The position numbers were made by a program, and so were the translations under genes. From Hofstenia miamia (taxonomy: Eukaryota > Xenacoelomorpha > Acoela > Hofsteniidae), in assembly GCA_900660155.1 (NCBI GenBank), contig CABFPE010000167.1, positions 112,505 through 176,504 of the forward strand: a stretch of DNA of 64,000 nt, written 5' to 3'. Below the pieces are notes generated by a model, which did not search any database, was not told the origin of the DNA, and saw only the letters and a program-made list of their open reading frames with translations. Position 1 is the stretch's first letter; each line of letters starts with the position of its first letter. Below, in pieces: positions 10,270 through 20,308 of the stretch.

Positions 10270-11307
10270 TTGCCAATAAGAAAGAAAGAGAGAAAAAGCA
10301 TGGCAAAGAACAAAAGATATGAGATAGCCATAGCACTGATACTGGTAAATATAAAGCAATGGATATTACAGTATGTGGAAATACTACCACTATCACCAAA
10401 CAAGAAGGTGCAACAAAAATTTGAGAAGTATTATACACAAATGTTGACGCAACAGCACACACTGGGCAGACCAAGTATAGTAGAACTTGCCAACAACACG
10501 GGAATATGCCCTGCAGAAATAGATATACTGAATGATGAGGCGAAAAAGTACATGTGGGGAGCTACTTTGAACACAAAACTGAAGGCATTGAAACAGCAAC
10601 CTTGGATGACAACTCACAATCTAATAAGAAGAGAAAGCACCAGTACACTGGAGACAATAAAAGAAATAGCAAAGAAGGAGATAAACAAAACAATTACACA
10701 TGAAATGAAAAAATACATTAGAGAATATCTGCAATGTGCCTATACCAAGATAATCAAGAAATCAGACGTCATGCGGAAAGAAGGAGAAAATAGACCAATA
10801 GAAATTATAGAAATGGTCAGTAAGTCACAAGAAGAGATGAAGGTGGAAGAATTATTGCTACAATTGAATACAATTGCGCTAACCCCAAACACACAGAGAG
10901 AAATAGACAAGATTAACATGGAAAAATGGGGTGAGAAAGAGCCAAGTGAAATATCTTGGGTGAATATGGATGATGAACGTCTCTTGGTAGAACTAACTGT
11001 GAAAATAGAAAAGATGGACAATTTAATACAGAGAATATATGGTGAAGTGTACAAGAGAGAAACAAAGTCAATAATAAAGATACTTTGTACTGAAGCATTT
11101 ACTAGACAGGAAATAAACCAGATGCTACAACCACAAAATCAGCTAGCTGTAGATATTGAATGTATAACTTCAATATTTGTGATGAAGGCTGAAACCGCTC
11201 AAAATCTTATGAAACATGGGTTAACAAACATTTTCTGGGAAAATATAAAAACGAGTAAAAACCTTTTATCCCATACTGTTCAGAATGGCAGGATAAGAAA
11301 CCAGTAA
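10270..11307 (+). pseudogene. Family A post-pol accessory frame 3 (345 codons)
   Basis: The longest open frame of the post-pol region is predicted almost wholly alpha-helical and highly charged (MPIRKKERKSMAKNKRYEI, repeated EI/KK stretches). It has a mid-region LLLQLNTIALTPNTQREID and a C-terminal QLAVDIECITSIFVM. Family B has matching blocks in order: IQLSPRIQQLLDQI near 29180 and TAFDIECTHTRFLIT at the end of 28881-29087 (minus). No transmembrane helix, furin site or fusion peptide is seen, which argues against an envelope. No known family is recognised. A structural or nucleic-acid-binding role is conceivable but unsupported. Confidence 0.6.
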
Positions 11308-11584
11308 AAGCATTTTGGCATGAAGAAAGTACATATGTGAACAAACTAGAAGAGGCAGAAAAGATCGTAAATGATGAATGTTACAAAAAGTCCAAAGAAA
11401 TATTGATCAGAAATGACAATAAAGAAAGAATATACATTGAGGGAGTAGTAACCCCATATGATTTGTATCACAACAGTAATGTTGTTCTCAGGTATAAATG
11501 ATATAGTATAGGGAGAATTGTGGAGTCCTCAATATAGGTACTATGATGTGATGTGACAAGTAGAGATCATAATGATGATAAGAT

Positions 11585-11794
11585 TTGGAAAAAAATGATC
11601 CAGATCAAATAACAAGAGAAGAAGTGAAGAATAACATAAGTGCATTTTACGATGAAGAGTCTATATCTAAGTCATTAAGATCTACCTACGAGTTTTTCTA
11701 TCTGAACACAACATTAAGACCTGAATTGGCTCACACAAGCAGAGTGGATGCAATGATGATGCTCATGATAGCAATTAAAGGGCTAAGACTTTAA
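11585..11794 (+). pseudogene. Family A post-pol accessory frame 4
   Basis: This is a short 69-codon frame. The segment FFYLNTTLRPELAHTSRVDA and MMLMIAIKGLRL has a clear counterpart in family B at 28120-28223 (minus), FFFLDARLDTTMVHTSDVDA and MTLMIALKGQKL. Sequence to 12049 continues without a further long frame and leads into the polypurine tract. It is the last recognisable conserved block before the 3' LTR in both families. Function unknown. Confidence 0.55.
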
Positions 11795-12049
11795 GAAAAA
11801 TATTATGATGAGTTTAATGGAAAATTAAATGAACTATGCAGCATGTGCACAATATCAAATAAATTGAAGAATCCAGTGTTTCTAAGACACAAGAAAATTG
11901 TGACGATGGAAAAAGACGTGGTACTTAAGATAACTAAGGATGAGAAATTCAAAAAACAGAATGGGAGATGCAAGAAGCCAATACTATGATAAAGCAGGCA
12001 GTTGAAATGGTCCATGGTGAAAGAGTTATTATCCTTAATTAGCTATGCT

Positions 12050-12059
12050 GGAGGGGGAG
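12050..12059 (+). promoter_or_regulatory. Polypurine tract of family A
   Basis: GGAGGGGGAG directly precedes the LTR start TGTAACATAATC. LTR retroelements use this purine run to prime second-strand synthesis, and it fixes the left edge of the 3' LTR. Confidence 0.75.
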
Positions 12060-12558
12060 TGTAACATAATCCATCAATTTATCAATTCACTAAATTTATC
12101 AACATGAGAGAATACAATGTTTTGGGGATGTGATGCTATGAACTGCGAGTTTTTAAGTCAGTTAATCTCTCAACCTGTAGAAAATTTACTTGATCATGGT
12201 TATCAGTACCTGAAGAACATGGGTCAGTACCTGAAGAACATGGGAAATTCTATAGACTGTATAAAAGACTATTTTAAATTTGTATGTTGAATGAGCACTT
12301 CAAAAGGTAATTTATTATCACCATTTGCTAATAATCATTGTAACTTTAAGAAATTTATTGTAAAAGCATTATAACTATTAATTAATGATTTTTACTAGTA
12401 TTATTTTTATATTTTTAAAATGTGGGCTTTACCATGCTCACTTAAATATCTGGTTTTATATTTTGGAAATTGATGAATTTTGTTTTAACACATGAACTAG
12501 ACAAATGCGTTTTTTACTAATGTCTAAAAATTTTAAACATTTTTATTATGGTGGATTG

Positions 12559-13558
12559 NNNNNNNNNNNNNNNNNNNNNNNNNNNNNNNNNNNNNNNNNN
12601 NNNNNNNNNNNNNNNNNNNNNNNNNNNNNNNNNNNNNNNNNNNNNNNNNNNNNNNNNNNNNNNNNNNNNNNNNNNNNNNNNNNNNNNNNNNNNNNNNNNN
12701 NNNNNNNNNNNNNNNNNNNNNNNNNNNNNNNNNNNNNNNNNNNNNNNNNNNNNNNNNNNNNNNNNNNNNNNNNNNNNNNNNNNNNNNNNNNNNNNNNNNN
12801 NNNNNNNNNNNNNNNNNNNNNNNNNNNNNNNNNNNNNNNNNNNNNNNNNNNNNNNNNNNNNNNNNNNNNNNNNNNNNNNNNNNNNNNNNNNNNNNNNNNN
12901 NNNNNNNNNNNNNNNNNNNNNNNNNNNNNNNNNNNNNNNNNNNNNNNNNNNNNNNNNNNNNNNNNNNNNNNNNNNNNNNNNNNNNNNNNNNNNNNNNNNN
13001 NNNNNNNNNNNNNNNNNNNNNNNNNNNNNNNNNNNNNNNNNNNNNNNNNNNNNNNNNNNNNNNNNNNNNNNNNNNNNNNNNNNNNNNNNNNNNNNNNNNN
13101 NNNNNNNNNNNNNNNNNNNNNNNNNNNNNNNNNNNNNNNNNNNNNNNNNNNNNNNNNNNNNNNNNNNNNNNNNNNNNNNNNNNNNNNNNNNNNNNNNNNN
13201 NNNNNNNNNNNNNNNNNNNNNNNNNNNNNNNNNNNNNNNNNNNNNNNNNNNNNNNNNNNNNNNNNNNNNNNNNNNNNNNNNNNNNNNNNNNNNNNNNNNN
13301 NNNNNNNNNNNNNNNNNNNNNNNNNNNNNNNNNNNNNNNNNNNNNNNNNNNNNNNNNNNNNNNNNNNNNNNNNNNNNNNNNNNNNNNNNNNNNNNNNNNN
13401 NNNNNNNNNNNNNNNNNNNNNNNNNNNNNNNNNNNNNNNNNNNNNNNNNNNNNNNNNNNNNNNNNNNNNNNNNNNNNNNNNNNNNNNNNNNNNNNNNNNN
13501 NNNNNNNNNNNNNNNNNNNNNNNNNNNNNNNNNNNNNNNNNNNNNNNNNNNNNNNNNN
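12559..13558. other. Assembly gap, 1000 N
   Basis: Exactly 1000 unknown bases inside a family A LTR. Its conventional size means the true length is unknown. Confidence 0.99.
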
Positions 13559-13651
13559 CATAAATTGGCAGACAAAGGAAAATCAGAAAACTGTCAACAA
13601 CTTAGAATTAACAAGTACTAGCCAAATATTTGATTGTTTAATAGTTTCAAG

Positions 13652-13659
13652 TATAAAAG
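13652..13659 (+). promoter_or_regulatory. TATA box in family A 3' LTR
   Basis: TATAAAAG at the position equivalent to 7167-7177 in copy 2, upstream of the LTR open frame at 13876. Confidence 0.5.
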
Positions 13660-13875
13660 TGGTGCAATTTATTATTTTGATGATGGCTAAAATTCATTGG
13701 ATTTACTTTGTTTATCTTTGTCAGGTTTATTTGTTAATTACCATGGAAAGCTAAACAGTCGAGCACTAGGGTATTCTTGACGGTGGTCCACAACTTCATT
13801 TAACGAGAGTTTGTAACAGTTTTGCCCCTAACATTCATTTGTTCGCCATTCAAAAGTCTGTGCGGCTGGTAGCCA

Positions 13876-14313
13876 GTGCTTACCCGATGTGCTCTTAGGT
13901 TAGGTATAAGTATAGGGGTTTTTATTTGTTATAGCTTTCCTATTGTTCATTGTTCATATTACTATATTATGATCTTTAGGTTAACCCTCATAGGAAATTA
14001 CATGACTTGTTTGTATTGGATTTCAGTAATTTCATTATATGTATTTACCTGTGGACTGAACTACCAAATATTCTTTTTATTGCTGGCTGCATTGGTTGTT
14101 CACATGCATATCAGGTTAGCATGTACATATTTATCTGTAGGGATATTACATGTAAGAAATTATAATAAGCTAATGCATCTCAGTTGCAAATTCCACTTAT
14201 ATTACGAACTCATTAATAACAAGAACAATCAATGCACTATCGTTTCCTCATACATTGTTTCATGCACTGAGTCACTGGCGTTGCAGTTGGTGTTTCTCTC
14301 GATGTTCAAGTAG
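13876..14313 (+). other. Open frame inside family A LTR (copy 3)
   Basis: This 145-codon frame is clearly related to the frames in copies 1 and 2: CALRLGISIGVF at the start, ISLYVFTCGLNY, then LLAALVVHMHIRLACTYLSV, GILHVRNYNKL and NNKNNQCT near the end. It is shorter, because a central stretch present in the other two is absent. Despite strong divergence it stays open, which is more than expected from chance in AT-rich DNA. The hydrophobic segments are kept. No family recognised. Confidence 0.45.
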
Positions 14314-14624
14314 CAGCTGGAATTAATCGTAATCTCATAGCTTCTTCAATTCCTCTTTGTGCTTTGCCTCAGGTTGGGTTTCGACCCTGTACATTGTACC
14401 ATCTATCTCTTGTCTCACACCTAAATTAATGTTGTTAATCCAAGCTTCAATATTAGTTGCCCAGATACTATTTAAATTAATAAGCAACACAAAGTTAGAG
14501 TAAAGGAAGAGAGATGGAAATTTGGAATCTGTCACCTACTGTACTAGCTCAGGAGGGAAAAATGTTAAAGCAGCTCCTAAATTAAGTTAAGACTTATTAG
14601 TTGGAAGGTTGGCAAGATTCTACA

Positions 14625-14889
14625 CATGACCATTAAAATGCACTTTGCCTTTTAATAAAATTTGACATGTGAATAGTCTTATTGGATATATTAAGTATAA
14701 ATGCTTGGTTAAAGAAACCTAATATTTGCTGTAGATATTTTTTGTTGTTTGGAGGTGAAATTTTATTTATTGTAGATTTTATTGTGCTCAATTTGTCGCC
14801 CTAGGAAAATTACAAATGGTTGAAGTAATTTGCAATATTTACTGTAAATTTTTAAGCCAGATCGTGTTAATAAATGTAATATCTTATCT
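14625..14889. other. AT-rich non-coding stretch
   Basis: No gene or repeat recognised between the family A 3' LTR and the minus-strand RT relic. Confidence 0.4.
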
Positions 14890-15330
14890 AACTTATTAAT
14901 GTGCTCATCAGTGGTTGATGCAACCAAATGTCGTCAATATATGCAGGCAACACCATCTTCTAAACAGTTATTGGATGTTTGTAGTATTTTAGTGACGTAA
15001 TGTTGGAAGTTTGCCAGGGCATTCCATAGCCCAAAAGCCACATAAAGCCACTTGAAAAGACCATATGGTGTGATAAAAGCTATTTTCTTGATATCTGATT
15101 TGCGCATTGAAATTTGCTAATAGGCTTTGCATGAGTCGAGTGTAGTGAAGAAGGAATTCTGGCAAGTGGTATGCAGTATTTTATCAATATGAGGTAAATG
15201 AAAGGCATCCCTTTTTGTTATATCATTTAGCTTTCTAAAATTAATGCAAAAATGATACTTGTTGTTTTGTTTTATGAATATAGTCAGTGATGCATACAGG
15301 CTTTTATACTATTTTATTTTGCCTTATGAA
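14890..15330 (-). pseudogene. Gypsy reverse transcriptase relic
   Basis: The minus-strand translation gives NFRKLNDITKRDAFHLPHID, then FTTLDSCKAY, FITPYGLFKWLYVAFGLWNA and a following FQHYVTKIL. These are the standard Gypsy RT blocks: 'DyR.LN..T..d.ypLP.i', the motif A region 'LD...gY', and 'tPfGly.f..mpFGL.NAP..Fq'. Only a stretch near the catalytic centre survives, with a few breaks. It lies outside the family A element and may belong to a relative of family B, which has the same orientation. It is a fossil. Confidence 0.75.
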
Positions 15331-15934
15331 AATGAATGTAAAGAAATAGGCAATATTTTCACTACACATTCCCGCGCATTCTATGGCGCCATACAACGGA
15401 ATTAAATGCACTGCATTGCTAATTGTTTTAATCAATTACATTGCTAATAGCTTGTGTATTGTTGAACAATCTCAATAATTACGCATAGCCATGGATCTCT
15501 GCCAGAGACACTGGAAGCAACTCAACGTTGAGGGGACATGATTTACTGAATTTATTAAATTATTTTCAATCTATTCCAGTTTGAAACAACATTAAGGTTC
15601 ACTACACAACTTAAAAAAGCGTACTATGAAATTTATTGTCTTAATTACATGAACATACATGTGTATCATTTACAATTTTTTTAAAAAAAGGTAAAAATAA
15701 CATAAAAAGTCTAATGCTTTCAAAAGTTTAACTATATTTATATTGAAAAGTGGATATTTTTTGTTATATTTATTCATCAGCAATCAACTACAGATTGGCT
15801 ATTTCTTTTCACGTAGCAGAATCAGTACAGTTATAAAAAGTGTTTTTGAACAGTGAAATTATATTAATAAAATTTGTGTTTTATTATTTCGTCTGAGAGT
15901 TAATAATTGCAATACATTAGAATATTGGGGTGAC
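15331..15934. other. AT-rich non-coding stretch
   Basis: Nothing supported beyond AT-rich sequence. A short GC-richer patch (CATTCCCGCGCATTCTATGG) lies near 15368. Confidence 0.4.
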
Positions 15935-16276
15935 AGAGATGTATTTCAGATATTTCTACTCAGTAATCAAATTCGAAAAATATGAGTTTTTAAAAAATTA
16001 TCAAGATATACATCCATACAATATATACATTCATTTGGGCCTCATAAAACGTGTATTAGACTGCAGCGACATAAAGCAAGGGCTAAAATCCAAGCAGACC
16101 TCTTATATCATAGTATTTTAAATTTCACTGTGTTTTGTGAGTAGCAAACAAGCTAAGCTTTCATATTTTACACAAAATATTGTCTAGATAAAAAATTTCT
16201 TCCTTTGACATGCACATAATATATTGCAATCGACATCTAGAAAACTGTATTAAATGTAGTTATACTACAATGCAAT

Positions 16277-16301
16277 ATATATATATATATATATATATTA
16301 A
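16277..16301. repeat. (AT)n microsatellite
   Basis: About 12 AT units within the first duplicated unit. Confidence 0.95.
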
Positions 16302-17221
16302 ATTTAAAAAAAGAACATGTACAGGTGGTAGATCCTTCGGAAGAAGGAGTTGAATATTGCACTAATATATCATTTTGTGTCACCCTGAAATTTATGCAGA
16401 ACAAAGTACACTACTATTGAATGCTCCATCTAAGTGTTTTTGAACAAAATGAATAATTGTTGCTATTCATTGCAAATACACACTAATATTTTGAAAAATC
16501 ATAAAACTCAAGTACTGGATATTAAGCTCAAATTATATAAAACCTGCAATCTATTTAATGTAATAATGTCCCACAAGACAACTCAGGTACTGTAATCATG
16601 AACTGACTGACGAAATAGTAAAAAATGTAAAGCACATGGCAGATCTTAAATTACATATTGAATTAGGTATGCACAATCCTATCGTTATCATTGCTTTTAA
16701 TTTATATTTTTTTTGCTACAAAAATATATATTTCAGATATTTCTACACAGTAATCAACTTCCAAAAATATGAGTTTTTAAAAAATTATCAAGATATACAT
16801 CCATACAATATATATTCATTTAGACCTCACAAAACGTGTATTAGACTGCAGAGACTTGAAGCAAGGGCTAAAATCCAAGCAGACCTCTTATATAAGTGTA
16901 TTTTAAATTTCGCTTTAGAATTTATTATTCTTTCGAAACTTGATGTCGAATATTTGGCAATATTTTGCCTAATGATTGACATGAGATTTTGCGTAGCCTG
17001 CTTACATAAAAATTGTCTCTAGGATTTACTGTATTTTGTTTAATAGGGATCAACTACTAATAATTTCGAAAATATTTTTTAATGTGTTTTGTGAGTAGCA
17101 AACAAGCTTTCATATTTTACACAAAATATTGTCTAGATAAAAAATTTCTTCCTTTGAAATGCACATATTATATTGCAATCGACATCTAGAAAACTGTATT
17201 AAATGTAGTTATACTACAATG

Positions 17222-17223
<2 letters not shown>

Positions 17224-17264
<41 letters not shown>
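17224..17264. repeat. (AT)n microsatellite
   Basis: About 20 AT units in the second duplicated unit, expanded relative to the first. Confidence 0.95.
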
Positions 17265-17266
<2 letters not shown>

Positions 17267-17689
17267 TCTAAAAAAAAGAACATGTACAGGTGGTAGATCC
17301 TTCGGAAGAAGGAGTTGAATATTGCACTAATATATCATTTTGTGTCACCCTGAAATTTATGCAGAACAAAGAACACTACTATTGAATGCTCAATCTAAGT
17401 GTTTTTGAACAAAATGAATAATTGTTGCTATTCATTGCAAATACACACTAATATTTTGAAAAATCATAAAACTCAAGTACTGGATAATAAGCACAAATTA
17501 TATAAAACCTGCAATCTATTAAATGTAATAATATCCCACAAGACAACTCATGTACTATAATCATGAACTGACTGGCGAAATAGTAAAAAATGTAAAGCAC
17601 ATGGCAGAGCTTAAATTACTTATTGAATTAGGTATGCACAATCCTATCGTTATCATTGCTTTTAATTTATATGTTTTTTGAAACAATGC

Positions 17690-18149
17690 ATGTACTAAGA
17701 GTCCTGTGGTGGTCACCATGTGGCATCAGTGAGAAATCAGCATGCATTCCCACTATTCTATCTTATTGAGAGTTTTGAGCTGATGCATGGATTGAACAAT
17801 GCTACCAATAATTAACATTCCTACTGCCATTATACCCTTTCCTAATAAAAGTTAAAAGTAAATAGGAGATCATGTTAAGGAAGAAGAGTCACATATGACT
17901 AGAGCCCTAATTAAATTAAAAGTAAAAAAGCCTAACTCTTGGGTGCACGTGGTAAACCTAAGTGCTAAGTAAAATAACCTACACTCAGTGCATTCCTCAC
18001 CTTGTGCAATTTAGGTTAAAGCATTAATAACAATTTTAATAATGAATGACAAACAGTGCAAACACCCTAGTCATATGCCTAACCTAAATTAAGGGATATA
18101 CCATTTAACTTGTCTGCCATCTCAGTGCCCCTTAAATATGCAGGAAGGG
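17690..18149. other. Unassigned stretch before a Gypsy relic
   Basis: No gene seen. TGTGGCATCAGTGAG near 17721 resembles the start of the family B LTR (TGTGGCATC), but the rest cannot be matched by eye. Less AT-rich than its neighbours. Confidence 0.3.
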
Positions 18150-19075
18150 GACACTATATGCAAACACAGACTTTTGGACAGCACTGCCAGAATATCACAG
18201 GGATGCACTGAAAGAAAAAGGGTTATGCAATACTTCCAATAACAATAAAGGAAGAAATATCAGAGGAGATAATACAAAAACAATGCATTGATAACACATT
18301 AGAACAGATCAGACAAAATATAAGGAACCCCATGATGCTCATAAGTAAAGAGGAAAATTTCTACTTTAGAAGTTATAATTGGAAAACCAATGAGAACAGG
18401 CTATTGTGCATAGGACAAAACAGGAGGATTGCAATACCCTAATATTATAAAAGAGACCTAGTGCAGAAGACACACAAGAAGGGCCATATGGGCATAAATC
18501 AGACAGATTCAACATTTAACATGAAGTACATAATGATTGGAGTATGGAAGGTAGTCAAAGACATCATAAACAAATGCAGTACCTGCATACTACATAACAA
18601 ACTACCTTTTCTGAAATAAAATGCCCTGTTAGAAAAAATAATCAAAACATCAACCAATGAGATAGTACACATGGACCTGGAGACACTGTCAAGAGATGAT
18701 GATGGGCTCCAACATGCACTAGTCATGGTTGACAACTTTCACAAGGTACTGCAGAATAATACTGATGGAATCAACAATGGCAAAAGCAGTAGCAGAAATA
18801 TCGTAAAAGAATGGATGCTGAAATTTGGGTCAATGGAAAAGATCATTACTGATTGACAGTCCAATTCAAGAGCAAGTTGTTCACAGAAATAACAAAAATA
18901 GTGGAATTTGAACATGGCAAAACAACAGCATACAATCCACAAGCAAATGGAACCGCAAAAAGATTAAACCAGACACTCATTAAGCTGATAAGAGTGGCAA
19001 AATCCAGAGTGGGAGGCAGACAATGGTGGCAAGTAATGGAGATGATATCTATTTCATTTTTACCAGAGATGGTGA
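18150..19075 (+). pseudogene. Gypsy family A RNase H end and integrase relic
   Basis: The sequence begins with the RNase H end NTDFWTALPEYHRD (as at 5560), then an integrase zinc-domain segment (NKCSTCILHNK) and core pieces: HMDLETLSRDDDGLQHALVM, WMLKFGSMEKIITD, TTAYNPQANGTAKRLNQTLI and RVGGRQWWQVMEM. Every block has a close counterpart in 5560-6520, so this is a second, older copy of the family A pol 3' half. It is broken in many places and has no LTR or post-pol region. Confidence 0.85.
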
Positions 19076-19845
19076 CTGCAAACAAGTATGTTTATTTTTG
19101 CGATTGATGCTTCTAACAAGTATTATTATCTCTCTGATTCAAACATTTGAACAATAGAATATTGACACTGTCTATGAAAGCATGCAAATTTATACATAGA
19201 ACAGCATAATGCAATTTCACATTGATGAATGAACTACCCATAAAGATTTCAAACTTTTTGGTAAGCTATTTTTATAACTATATCTCAGATATTGTTTTTG
19301 ATTCTTAACAGTTTTTTACAATATTATCTCTAGTTAGTTTTACAGATATTTCTTTTAAAAACACAATTTTATTTTAATGAATTGCTGCAAATTTACTGCC
19401 CAATGTTAAATTAATTATATACTTTATAGAAACGCCATTTGTTTGTTAATAAATATTTTTATTTAAACTTTTAATATTCATGTGTTTTATAGTGTGATCT
19501 GTCACCTCATTTGACTTATTAATCATTAATTTAGATACTTACTGTGTGAAATTCATAATGCATTTGTTTCCTACAGAATTCACTCAACAACAAAAGATGA
19601 TAAACTAACAAAATAGACAAATATAATAGTATGATATATATGATCATTATAAGCAAAGTGTAGAATAAATTATATTTTTGTCTTGTCTTAAACACATATG
19701 TGGGTTTTACCACGTACATTTATTAAATATTAGAAATTGCAAGTTTTTGCATAAACTAGTTCCAAAAAATTATTTTGCTTTATTACTGAAATAAGCCCTT
19801 ATGCTTCTAATGAGTATTATTATCTCTCTGATTCAAACATTTGTT
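19076..19845. other. AT-rich non-coding stretch
   Basis: No gene supported. A phrase near 19107 (ATGCTTCTAACAAGTATTAT) recurs near 19801 (ATGCTTCTAATGAGTATTAT), followed in both by ATCTCTCTGATTCAAACATT, so the stretch is bounded by a short direct repeat. Confidence 0.5.
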
Positions 19846-20108
19846 ATTAAATTTTACTGAATAAAACAAGTATCTAAAATAAATATATAAACTAAATTAA
19901 TGCGGTATTTCCAATATCATGTATGTTAATAAGAAACAAGTATGTAAACTAAGTATGTAAATTATTTTTACTTGAATATTAAATTTTACTGAATAAAACA
20001 AGTATCTAAAATAAATATATAAACTAAATTAATGCGGTATTTCCAATATCATGTATGTTAATAAGAAACAAGTATGTAAACTAAGTATGTAAATTATTTT
20101 TACTTGAA
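19846..20108. repeat. Tandem repeat, 132-bp unit, two copies
   Basis: Units at 19846-19977 and 19978-20108 are almost identical (AAATTTTACTGAATAAAAC through TAAATTATTTTTACTTGA). AT-rich and non-coding. Confidence 0.9.
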
Positions 20109-20142
20109 AATATTTTTTGATTCCACTTTTTAAACAAGTATG

Positions 20143-20308
20143 TAATGTGTGAAAGTAAAACTAAAAAAAATGTAAGGTAATGTGTGAAAGTAAAACTAAA
20201 AAAATGCAAGTTAATGTGGGAAATTAATTCTAAAAAAATGTAATTTAATGTGGGAAAGTAAAACTAAAAAAATGTAAGCTAATATGTGAAAGTAAAAAAA
20301 TGTAAACT
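20143..20308. repeat. Minisatellite, 34-35-bp unit, about five copies
   Basis: Units begin at 20143, 20178, 20212, 20246 and 20280, each like TAATGTGTGAAAGTAAAACT followed by an A-run and ATGTAAG. The last unit is shortened. Confidence 0.9.

Larger units (their letters stand above)
4671..12059 (+). mobile_element. Gypsy LTR element, family A, internal region
   Basis: Recognisable parts in order are a gag fragment (4737-4920), a small RT-end segment, RNase H (5261-5671) and integrase (5759-6838). A family A LTR follows at 6844-8150. Beyond it are an integrase C-terminal-type segment and a long post-pol region (8570-12049), closed by a polypurine tract at 12050-12059 against the LTR at 12060. 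No matching 5' LTR is found just upstream of 4671. The element is clearly broken, with well over ten disruptions, and incomplete. Related relics lie at 18150-19075 and 20640-24020, and on the minus strand at 27116-36023. Confidence 0.85.
12060..14624 (+). mobile_element. Family A 3' LTR (copy 3), with assembly gap
   Basis: It starts TGTAACATAATCC after the polypurine tract and ends GATTCTACA. The right part (13559-14624) matches 7060-8150 and 100-1003; the left part (12060-12558) matches copy 2 only at its first bases. The 1000-N gap and possibly inserted sequence make it longer than the 1.3-kb copy. TATAAAAG at 13652-13659 sits where copy 2 has its TATA box. Divergence from the other copies is high (many substitutions by eye), so it is an old LTR or a different subfamily. 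Confidence 0.8.
15935..17680. repeat. Tandem duplication of a 0.75-0.95-kb non-coding unit
   Basis: 15935-16705 and 16733-17680 are near-identical. Both begin TTTCAGATATTTCTAC and end in a CTATCGTTATCATTGC block. Both contain an (AT)n run followed by ACATGTACAGGTGG and CCTTCGGAAGAAGG. The second copy has about 190 extra bases near 16900-17085 and a longer (AT)n. Divergence is low, so the duplication is recent. No coding sequence is supported. Confidence 0.85.

Noticed and set aside
9054-10617. Several minus-strand hydrophobic frames opposite the family A accessory region
   Set aside because: Shadows of the A-rich plus-strand frames; no motif and no counterpart in family B.
10270-11307. Envelope glycoprotein in the env position of family A
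   Set aside because: No signal peptide, transmembrane anchor, cleavage site or Cys pattern; the frame is charged and helical.
12505-13621. Long frames crossing the 12.5-kb gap on both strands
   Set aside because: They are made almost wholly of N; no coding information.
17690-18149. Possible solo LTR related to family B (starts TGTGGCATCA)
   Set aside because: Only the first ten bases match; the rest could not be aligned by eye.
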